NCBI RefSeq assembly: GCF_024211275.1
Contig: NZ_JAMLDX010000001.1
Span: 248,001-312,000 of the forward strand
Length of the DNA: 64,000 bases
Origin: Sphingomonas tagetis
Lineage (GTDB): Bacteria; Pseudomonadota; Alphaproteobacteria; Sphingomonadales; Sphingomonadaceae
Direction: 5' to 3'
Shown here piece by piece: positions 57,948 to 64,000 of the stretch; within the stretch, counting starts at the first letter, position 1, and each line of letters opens with the position of its first letter. The notes under the pieces were generated by a model. That model did no database searches, was not told where the DNA came from, and saw nothing but the letters and a program-made list of their open reading frames with translations. A program made the translations under genes and the position numbers.

Positions 57948-59515
57948 CGGCGCGGAATAGCGCGCTGTGCGCGCAGCCGCTGGAGCAGGTCCTCCAACGA
58001 CAACGGGCGATCGTACAGATAGCCTTGCGCATAATGGACACCAAGATTGCGCAGGATCATCTCCTGAGCGCGCGTTTCGATGCCCTCGGCAATGATCCGT
58101 AGATTCAGATCGTTTGCCATTTCGATGATGCGTGCGGCGACCTGATTGGTCGCCGACCCGGTGCCCAGTGAGTGAACGAACAGCTTATCGATCTTCAGGA
58201 AATCGACGTCCAGTTGCGCGAGATAGGCCAAACTTGAATAGCCCGTGCCGAAATCGTCGATCGCAACGGCGATTCCTCCCCGACGGAGCGAATGGACGGT
58301 TTCGCGCGCGCGCTCCAGGTCCACCACGCTCCGCTCGGTTACCTCGACGATCAATTTGGCGTGGGGGATGCCCGACCGTTCGGTCAGCGAGTGAATGTCC
58401 GCGATGATATCCGACCGGTGCATGTCTGCTGCCGAGAGGTTCACCGCGAAGTGAAAGTCCGGCTCGATCCGCAGCACATCGCTGGCGTCCTCGGCCAACA
58501 GATCGAATACGCGTCCGGTGATGGCGCAAATGATGCCAGCTTCCTCCGCGGCTGGAATGAAGATATCGGGCGGCACGATCTCGCCCGACGACCGACGCCA
58601 TCGTATCAGCGCTTCGGCTCCGACGATCCGGCCCGACGCCAGATCGATCACAGGCTGATAGCATAAATGGTATTCGCGCCGGCGGAGCCCCTGCCGGACA
58701 ATCGCGCGCGTTGAAGACCATGACCGCATGGCCCAGATCAGCAAAGCCGAAAGCGCGATGCCGACCAGCAGCCCGATCGGCACCAGCAGCTTGGCTGCCT
58801 CTGTCGCATAGGTTGCGGCCTGATTGGCGGGCAGCACAACGATGGCGCCCGTATCGTAACGCTTTGACCTGGCGACACCGACCGTCCGGTCGGCGACGCG
58901 AAAAATGGCTTCGCGCTCGACCTTGCTGTGCAACAGCGTCAGCGGGACGTCGCCCCGTGACAGGATCGGGATACGGTGCAACCACGAAATGACGCTGACA
59001 TCGAGTCCCGGCATTGCTTCGACGAAGCTGAGTGCCAGCTCTTTGTGAACGATCGCCACCGTCGCCCCGGCCTGAACCGCGACGTAGGGAAGCGCCGGAT
59101 CGATCAGCCTCACCTGCGCGCGAAATATCGTGCCGTTAGCCGAAACAAATTGCGGAGGCCCCAAATCGAATGCCTTGCCGCCGGCGAATGACGAGCAGCG
59201 CATGACGTTGCCCTCCATCCGACCGACACCCTGAAGCAGTGTCGAGCCGAGATCGAGCTTTCGCATCAGATCGAGCCCGAGCCTGGAACATGCTTCGGCG
59301 TCCGTCAGCGGATTGATTGCCCGAGCGGCGGCGGCGATCTGGTCGCCGGTTTCGTCGGAGCGCGCCAGCGCGCTTCTGGCCAGGCTCAGAACGAGCAATT
59401 CTTCACGTTCCACAGCCTGCTGGCGCGCCAGCGCGATGGCCGCGCCGATGGGAACCGCTATCATGCAGCAAACACCGATCACGATGGCCAGCGTCAATCG
59501 GCCGATGGGTTTCAT
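57926..59515 (-). CDS. CSS-motif EAL c-di-GMP phosphodiesterase
   Basis: 529-aa membrane protein. Helix 1 (about residues 8-30), a periplasmic CSS domain with C107-S-S and a second Cys76, helix 2 (about residues 240-262), then a cytoplasmic EAL domain. EAL residues are intact: GAEALIRW, NLSAADM, VEVTERS, AIDDFGTGYSS, KIDK and AEGIETR, so it should cleave c-di-GMP. In E. coli CSS enzymes, oxidation of the two cysteines by DsbA keeps the enzyme off, suggesting redox or thiol control. Codon use and AT content differ from neighbouring core genes, hinting at acquisition. Confidence 0.92.
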   Translation of the reverse strand: MKPIGRLTLAIVIGVCCMIAVPIGAAIALARQQAVEREELLVLSLARSALARSDETGDQIAAAARAINPLTDAEACSRLGLDLMRKLDLGSTLLQGVGRMEGNVMRCSSFAGGKAFDLGPPQFVSANGTIFRAQVRLIDPALPYVAVQAGATVAIVHKELALSFVEAMPGLDVSVISWLHRIPILSRGDVPLTLLHSKVEREAIFRVADRTVGVARSKRYDTGAIVVLPANQAATYATEAAKLLVPIGLLVGIALSALLIWAMRSWSSTRAIVRQGLRRREYHLCYQPVIDLASGRIVGAEALIRWRRSSGEIVPPDIFIPAAEEAGIICAITGRVFDLLAEDASDVLRIEPDFHFAVNLSAADMHRSDIIADIHSLTERSGIPHAKLIVEVTERSVVDLERARETVHSLRRGGIAVAIDDFGTGYSSLAYLAQLDVDFLKIDKLFVHSLGTGSATNQVAARIIEMANDLNLRIIAEGIETRAQEMILRNLGVHYAQGYLYDRPLSLEDLLQRLRAQRAIPRRKKNVAA

Positions 59516-59614
59516 CTGCCCTCCTGCTAACCGCAGTTAGCCAGACAGGATAAAGATGTGGTTACGGCAAGCCGGAATGGCATTCCCGGTTCAGCGCAGC
59601 CAACCCATGCCCAC

Positions 59615-59650
59615 AAAAAAGGGCGCGGCCACCTTCCGGCAGCCGCGCCC
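59615..59650 (-). terminator. Terminator of the rpsB-tsf operon
   Basis: Perfect 9-bp stem (GGGCGCGGC with GCCGCGCCC) around TGCCGGAAGGTG, followed on the minus strand by TTTTTT, about 25 bases after tsf. A textbook intrinsic terminator. Confidence 0.92.
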
Positions 59651-59676
59651 TCTTCTACTCAAGCGATGCGTAAGGC

Positions 59677-60609
59677 TCAGTTGCCCGCCGCCGTCGCCGC
59701 GACTTCCGCCGCGAAATCGCTTTCTTCCTTCTCGATGCCTTCGCCGAGCTGGAAGCGGACATAGTCCTTCAGCGTGATGGTCGTGCCGGCATCCTTGCCC
59801 GCCTTGGCGATGACGTCGGCGACCGGGGTCTTGCCGTCCATCACGAACGCCTGCGTCAACAGCGCGTTCTCCTTCTTGAACTTCTCGATCGGGCCGTTGA
59901 GGATCTTCTCGACGACGTCGGCCGGCTTGCCCACGGTGCGGTCGGCGTTCTTCTCGCGCAGGATCGCGGCTTCGCGCTCGACGACCTCGGGGTCGAGATC
60001 ATCGACCGACAGCGCCAGGGGGAAGGCCGCCGCGACGTGCATCGCGATCTGCTTGCCCAGCGGCTCGAGCACGTCGACGCCCGCATCCGATTCGAGCGCG
60101 ACCAGCACGCCGATCTTGCCCAGGCCCGGCGCCGCGGCGTTGTGGACATAAGGGATCACCGCGCCCTGCGTGACCGACACGGCCTTGGCACGGCGCAGCA
60201 CCTGGTTCTCGCCGATCGTGGCGATATTGTTGATCAGCACTTCATTGACGGTGCCGCCCTGAGGCATCGCCGACGCCTTCAGCGCCTCGATATCGTCGCC
60301 CTGCTCGAGCGCGATCGCGGTCACGTCGCGGACAAAGCCCTGGAAGATCTCGTTCTTGGCGACGAAGTCGGTCTGCGAGTTGACCTCGACGGCCACGCCC
60401 TTGGTCCCGGCGACGGCGACGCCGACCAGGCCCTCGGCCGCGGTGCGGCTCGACTTCTTGTCGGCGGCGGCCAAGCCCTTGGTGCGCAGCCAGTCGACCG
60501 CGGCTTCCATGTCGCCATTGTTCTCAGCCAGCGCCTTCTTGCAATCCATCATGCCGGCGCCGCTCTTCTCGCGCAGTTCCTTGACGGCTGCTGCAGTGAT
60601 CTCGGCCAT
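59677..60609 (-). CDS. tsf: Elongation factor Ts
   Basis: 310-aa guanine-nucleotide exchange factor for EF-Tu. N-terminal UBA-type domain ([19 protein letters not shown], residues 8-26), the TDFVAKNE motif contacting EF-Tu, and the core with [11 protein letters not shown]. Length is normal. Start at ATG after GAGGAA (spacing seven); the longer frame begins at TTG. Second gene of rpsB-tsf, ended by a strong terminator. Confidence 0.96.
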   Translation of the reverse strand: MAEITAAAVKELREKSGAGMMDCKKALAENNGDMEAAVDWLRTKGLAAADKKSSRTAAEGLVGVAVAGTKGVAVEVNSQTDFVAKNEIFQGFVRDVTAIALEQGDDIEALKASAMPQGGTVNEVLINNIATIGENQVLRRAKAVSVTQGAVIPYVHNAAAPGLGKIGVLVALESDAGVDVLEPLGKQIAMHVAAAFPLALSVDDLDPEVVEREAAILREKNADRTVGKPADVVEKILNGPIEKFKKENALLTQAFVMDGKTPVADVIAKAGKDAGTTITLKDYVRFQLGEGIEKEESDFAAEVAATAAGN

Positions 60610-60701
60610 GTTCAATTCCTCGATTTAGTCTGAATGTGATGCGGGCGGGACAGTGCGTTTGCGCCCTGCCCCGCCCGAATTACGTGTTCGTGACGAAGCC
60701 T

Positions 60702-61598
60702 TCAGGCGTCGATCTGACGCTCGCCCTCGGCAGCCGTTTCCGGCTCGGTCGAAGCGGCGGGCGCTTCCGGTTCGGATTCGGCGACCGGCGCAGGCTCGGG
60801 CGCTGCTTCGACGGCAGGCTCGGCGGCAACCGGCTCGGCAGCAGCCGGCTCAGCGAGCGCGGCCTCGACCGGCGGCACTTCGGCGGCGCCGAAATCGCCG
60901 CTGCTCATCTGCGCCTGGTTGTTGCCGCGGGTCGCCGCGATGGCGATCGCTTCGCAATAGAGACGGATGGCGCGCGACGCGTCGTCGTTAGCGGGCACCG
61001 GAAAGGCGATGCCGTCCGGCGACACGTTGGTGTCGAGGATCGCGACGACCGGGATGCCGAGCGTGTTGGCTTCCTTGATCGCCAGCTCTTCCTTGTTGGC
61101 GTCGATGACGAACATGATGTCCGGCACGCCACCCAGGTCACGGATACCGCCCAGCGACAGCTCGAGCTTGTCGCGCTCGCGGGTCAGGTTGAGCACTTCC
61201 TTCTTGGTCAGGCCGTGCGTGTCGCCCGACAGCTGCTCTTCGAGCGTCTTGAGGCGCTTGATCGAGTTGCTGATCGTCTTCCAGTTGGTGAGCATGCCGC
61301 CCAGCCAGCGGTGGTTGACGAAATGCTGGTTCGACTTGCGCGCGGCGTCGGCGATCGCTTCCTGCGCCTGGCGCTTGGTGCCGACGAACAGCACCTTGCC
61401 GCCGGCGGCGACGGTCGAGCTGACGAACTCCAGCGCGCGCGCGAACAGCGGCACGGTCTGCGAGAGGTCGATGATGTGAACGCCGTTGCGGTCGCCGAAG
61501 ATATACGGCTTCATCTTCGGGTTCCAGCGGTGGGTCTGGTGACCGAAGTGCGCGCCCGATTCGAGCAACTGCTGCATGGAGACGACAGGTGCCGCCAT
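60702..61598 (-). CDS. rpsB: Small ribosomal subunit protein uS2 with acidic tail
   Basis: 298-aa ribosomal protein. The S2 core spans residues 1-225 ([61 protein letters not shown]). The last 70 residues are Ala/Pro/Glu repeats ([19 protein letters not shown]), an extension present in several alphaproteobacteria. Start at ATG after AAGGAG, seven to eight bases upstream. A structured leader precedes it. Confidence 0.96.
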   Translation of the reverse strand: MAAPVVSMQQLLESGAHFGHQTHRWNPKMKPYIFGDRNGVHIIDLSQTVPLFARALEFVSSTVAAGGKVLFVGTKRQAQEAIADAARKSNQHFVNHRWLGGMLTNWKTISNSIKRLKTLEEQLSGDTHGLTKKEVLNLTRERDKLELSLGGIRDLGGVPDIMFVIDANKEELAIKEANTLGIPVVAILDTNVSPDGIAFPVPANDDASRAIRLYCEAIAIAATRGNNQAQMSSGDFGAAEVPPVEAALAEPAAAEPVAAEPAVEAAPEPAPVAESEPEAPAASTEPETAAEGERQIDA

Positions 61599-61626
61599 AG
61601 GGATAACTCCTTCCGGTTGTTCCTCT

Positions 61627-61682
61627 GGGAAGCGAGTGACCGATGGCCCAAAGGCCCGCGGCACCGGGTTATGATGCTTCCC
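61627..61682 (-). promoter_or_regulatory. Structured leader RNA of rpsB-tsf (candidate S2 autoregulation)
   Basis: On the minus strand GGGAAGC pairs with GCTTCCC (61676-61682 with 61627-61633), enclosing CCGGTG/CATCGG with a G-U pair, which encloses GGCC-TTTG-GGCC. The G-U pair would be an A-C mismatch on the other strand, so the fold belongs to the rpsB transcript. It lies about 28 bases before the start codon. S2 binding here to repress rpsB-tsf is inferred from other bacteria. Confidence 0.5.
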
Positions 61683-61873
61683 ATGTGGGGTTGAAGGTGG
61701 CGCGCTTAGTCGAAGCGGCCGAATAGCGCAAGTGAACAAAAGTGGAAAATGGATGTTGACGGCGGAACGTTAATGGAACATATGGAGTTCAAGAGACGGA
61801 CGCGGAACTTATCCACAGGCTAAGAGTCTGGGATTACAGGGTTTCGACCGTCGGGTGAATCCGGGAGGCTCTC

Positions 61874-62095
61874 ATGGTTGCTGTTCTCGCTGCGCTGCTC
61901 TTCTCTGCTGCCTTCGCGGCCTCGATCTGGGCGATGTTCATCACGATTGCGCCCCGCATCGGCTATATGCGCGAGCTTCTCAACGGCACGACGGTCCCCG
62001 CGCTGGCGCCCGCCGTGGCGCCGCGGGTGCGCAACGTCACGCGTCCGGCGGCGGTGTCGACGCTGGCGCCGCGGCCGATGCGCGCGGCGGCGTAG
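61874..62095 (+). CDS. Small membrane protein (73 aa), unknown
   Basis: Not recognised. An N-terminal hydrophobic helix (VAVLAALLFSAAFAASIWAMFI, residues 2-23) is followed by a basic Ala/Pro/Arg tail (APAVAPRVRNVTRPAAV). It has a strong Shine-Dalgarno, GGGAGG, seven bases before ATG, and GC-typical codons. The 3' end overlaps the convergent pssA end by 59 bases. The hydrophobic part could also be a signal sequence. Real because of its start signal and position, but unproven. Confidence 0.6.
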   Translation: MVAVLAALLFSAAFAASIWAMFITIAPRIGYMRELLNGTTVPALAPAVAPRVRNVTRPAAVSTLAPRPMRAAA

Positions 62096-62831
62096 TCCGG
62101 CGATAGGCGCGCACGCTGAACGGCAGCGTCGCGAGATAGCCGAGGCATACGACCGTCAGCGTCTGCCAGGGCGCGGTGACCAGCGCGGCGAGCAGGATCG
62201 CCACCACCACCAGCGCTTCGAACCGCACATGCCGCCGCAGCCGCAGCGATTTCCACGAATAGGTCGCAATGCTCGACACCATCAGCAGCCCGACGAACCC
62301 CACCCACGGCGTCACGATGCGATAGTCCCGCGCCCATTCCTCGCCGCTCCACAGCCAGATATAGATCGGCAGCATCGCCAGCCCCGCGCCGGCCGGCGCC
62401 GGAATCCCGGTGAGATAGCCGGCCAGCTTGCGCGGCCCGTCGGCGGCATCGATCTGCGCATTGAACCGCGCCAGCCGCAGCGCGCAGAACACCGCGTACA
62501 GCAACGCCACGATCCAGCCGATCTTTGGCGCCGCGATCAATGCCCACAGATACAGGATCAGCGCCGGCGCCACACCGAACGAGATCGCGTCGGAAAGGCT
62601 GTCGAGCTCGGCCCCGAACCGGCTCTCGCCACGGATCATCCGCGCGATCTGCCCATCGATGCCGTCGAGCACGGCAGCGAGCATGATCATCAGCACCGCC
62701 CGCTCCCACTCCGCCGCAATGGCGAAGCGAACAGCGGTGAGGCCCGAGCACAAGGCGAGCGCGGTCACCGCATTGGGCAGCACCGCCCGAAGCGGGATGC
62801 CGCGCCGCTGCGGTCGCGGCCTGAGACTCAT
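62037..62831 (-). CDS. pssA: CDP-diacylglycerol--serine O-phosphatidyltransferase
   Basis: 264-aa membrane enzyme making phosphatidylserine. CDP-alcohol phosphotransferase motif DGIDGQIARMIRGESRFGAELDSLSDAISFG (catalytic Asp and Arg residues; about residues 56-86) followed by about six helices. Length is normal for the membrane-bound (subclass II) type. Eleven bases after psd, with which it makes phosphatidylethanolamine. Confidence 0.94.
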   Translation of the reverse strand: MSLRPRPQRRGIPLRAVLPNAVTALALCSGLTAVRFAIAAEWERAVLMIMLAAVLDGIDGQIARMIRGESRFGAELDSLSDAISFGVAPALILYLWALIAAPKIGWIVALLYAVFCALRLARFNAQIDAADGPRKLAGYLTGIPAPAGAGLAMLPIYIWLWSGEEWARDYRIVTPWVGFVGLLMVSSIATYSWKSLRLRRHVRFEALVVVAILLAALVTAPWQTLTVVCLGYLATLPFSVRAYRRTTPPRASAAAPASTPPPDA

Positions 62832-62841
62832 GCCTTCACCT

Positions 62842-63573
62842 TCATTGGGCGATGCCCGTCGTCGCGGTCCCGCCCTTCACGCCGACGATCGTCTCGCCTG
62901 CCAGGCAGCGCTGGCCGAGCGCGACTTGGGGCGCGTAATCGTCGGGCAGGAACACGTCGAGCCGGCTGCCGAAGCGGATCAGGCCGAAGCGCTGGCCCGC
63001 GACCAGGATGTCGCCCGGCTTGACGAAGGTCACGATGCGCCGCGCCACCAGTCCGGCGATCTGCGTGAAGCCGACACGCGTACCGTCGCGCGTCTCCATC
63101 ACGAAATGCTGGCGCTCATTCTCGTCGCTCGCCTTGTCGAGGTCGGCGTTGAGGAACTTGCCGGCGATGTAGACGACCTGCCGGATCGTGCCCGCGACGG
63201 GCGTGCGGTTGATATGGACGTCGAACACACTCATGAAGATCGAAACGCGTATCCGCGTCGCTTCGTTCAATCCCTCCGGCCCGGCGATCTCGCGCGGCAC
63301 CGGCACGCGCTCGATCATGGTCACGAGACCATCGGCGGGCGAGACGATCAGCCCCTCCCCCTGCGGCGTGACGCGGATCGGATCGCGGAAGAAGGCGGCG
63401 ACCCAGATCGTCAGGCCAATCAGCGCGAAGCCGAGTTCGTCCCAGATCGCGAACAGGAACAGCAGCGTCACCGCCGCCGAGATCAGGACATATTTGCGCC
63501 CTTCGGGATGGACCGAGGGAAAGCGCCATTTGACGGTGTTGGTGCCGACCGGCGGCGTATCAAGCGAGGACAT
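62842..63573 (-). CDS. psd: Phosphatidylserine decarboxylase
   Basis: 243-aa pyruvoyl enzyme converting phosphatidylserine to phosphatidylethanolamine. The self-cleavage site is the Gly-Ser in [11 protein letters not shown] (near residue 201), producing the pyruvoyl group; the catalytic motif [11 protein letters not shown] has the conserved His. It has one or two N-terminal helices ([18 protein letters not shown]). It is of the short PSD-A type found in alphaproteobacteria. First gene of psd-pssA, divergent from icd. Confidence 0.94.
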   Translation of the reverse strand: MSSLDTPPVGTNTVKWRFPSVHPEGRKYVLISAAVTLLFLFAIWDELGFALIGLTIWVAAFFRDPIRVTPQGEGLIVSPADGLVTMIERVPVPREIAGPEGLNEATRIRVSIFMSVFDVHINRTPVAGTIRQVVYIAGKFLNADLDKASDENERQHFVMETRDGTRVGFTQIAGLVARRIVTFVKPGDILVAGQRFGLIRFGSRLDVFLPDDYAPQVALGQRCLAGETIVGVKGGTATTGIAQ

Positions 63574-63614
63574 GGCCCAAGGCTTTAGCCACGCGCGACA
63601 ACAGGCGCTAGTGT

Positions 63615-63633
63615 GTTGTTCAACTAATACAAC
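63615..63633. promoter_or_regulatory. Candidate operator between psd and icd
   Basis: GTTGT and ACAAC flank TCAACTAAT in a locally AT-rich part of the 160-base divergent gap. Dyads of this type are recognised by several one-component regulators. The regulator and the target gene are unknown. Confidence 0.3.
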
Positions 63634-63733
63634 GAAGCGCGGCTATCAGCGGCATGTATTCGGCCCGCTTGATCCCCCCGCCCCTTCCTCCTAGACGCAC
63701 CGCCAAACCTCCCACACGAACAGGAAAGACAGC

Positions 63734-64000
63734 ATGGCGAAGATCAAGGTGAAAACGCCGGTCGTGGAGATCGACGGCGACGAAATGACCCGGATCATCT
63801 GGGAATGGATTCGCGAGCGCCTGATCAAGCCGTATCTCGACATCGACCTCAAATATTATGATCTCGGCGTCGAAAAGCGCGACGAGACCAACGACCAGAT
63901 CACGATCGATAGCGCCAATGCGATCAAGCAATATGGCGTGGGCGTGAAGTGCGCGACGATCACCCCAGACGAGCAGCGCGTCGAGGAGTTTGGCCTCAAG
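63734..64000 (+). CDS. icd: NADP-dependent isocitrate dehydrogenase, N-terminal part
   Basis: First 89 residues only; the gene runs off the window. The N-terminus [20 protein letters not shown] and [21 protein letters not shown] match the eukaryotic-type homodimeric NADP-IDH common in sphingomonads and Rhizobiales, rather than the E. coli type. It catalyses isocitrate to 2-oxoglutarate in the TCA cycle. Start at ATG, with AGGAAAG nine bases upstream. Confidence 0.95.
   Translation, partial: MAKIKVKTPVVEIDGDEMTRIIWEWIRERLIKPYLDIDLKYYDLGVEKRDETNDQITIDSANAIKQYGVGVKCATITPDEQRVEEFGLK

Overview
This window is a GC-rich, almost fully coding stretch of an alphaproteobacterial chromosome. Gene content and order point to Sphingomonadales (Sphingomonas-like): a tandem two-domain Hfq, the dusB-ntrBC-ntrYX-hfq-hflX block, a fused ispDF, a DUF2794 gene, a TIGR02300 gene, a TonB-dependent receptor and a eukaryotic-type NADP isocitrate dehydrogenase. 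I count 74 protein genes (the first and last cut by the window edges) and three tRNAs. There is no prophage, insertion sequence, CRISPR array or obvious biosynthetic gene cluster.

Left part (1-36.9 kb, mostly rightward genes): end of a TonB-dependent receptor; a 2OG-Fe(II) hydroxylase; tRNA-His; a leucine-dehydrogenase-type enzyme; cytochrome c maturation genes ccmCDEFGHI; cmk-aroA; a TIGR02300 gene; tRNA-Ala; an LplT-like transporter; pgsA-moaD-moaE; a peroxide-defence operon ahpC-ahpF-oxyR behind a TauE-like gene; cysE-DUF2794; acylphosphatase; PPK2; carbonic anhydrase; lipA-ratA; ispDF-unknown-cinA; then dusB-ntrB-(small membrane gene)-ntrC-ntrY-ntrX, a guanidine-exporter-type SMR gene with a candidate guanidine-II leader, hfq-hflX-peptidylprolyl isomerase, and an unknown gene.

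At 36.91-36.94 kb, between mazG and an aspartic protease gene, lies a 28-bp sequence with the architecture of a chromosomal dif site (XerCD recombination): its XerD-side arm is identical to that of E. coli. Eight of ten GGGNAGGG octamers (KOPS-like) to its left point right, and all seven to its right point left. Gene orientation also changes there (29 of 43 genes rightward before it, 28 of 31 leftward after it). I infer that the window spans the replication terminus. This is the main finding.

Right part (36.9-64 kb, nearly all leftward): mazG, aspartic protease, metallo-beta-lactamase-fold hydrolase, tatD, metG, holB, tmk, dacA, a SPOR protein and a lytic transglycosylase; tRNA-Ser; a PilZ protein, rpmE and unknowns; a long envelope and lipid operon pyrH-frr-uppS-cdsA-dxr-rseP-bamA-skp-fabZ closed by a strong terminator; a rightward OmpA-family gene and a leftward CSS-EAL phosphodiesterase that separate pyrH-frr from rpsB-tsf; pssA-psd; and the start of icd.

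The genes work mainly in housekeeping: envelope assembly (bamA, skp, rseP, dacA, lytic transglycosylase), phospholipids (pgsA, cdsA, pssA, psd), isoprenoids (ispDF, dxr, uppS), translation (rpsB, tsf, frr, rpmE, metG), nitrogen signalling (ntrBCYX) and oxidative stress (oxyR, ahpCF). No clearly new multi-gene system is visible. The points most worth following are the dif/terminus region, the candidate guanidine-II element, several palindromic intergenic repeats, the structured rpsB leader, an NtrX without the GAFTGA loop, and AT-rich dyads inside coding sequence near dif.
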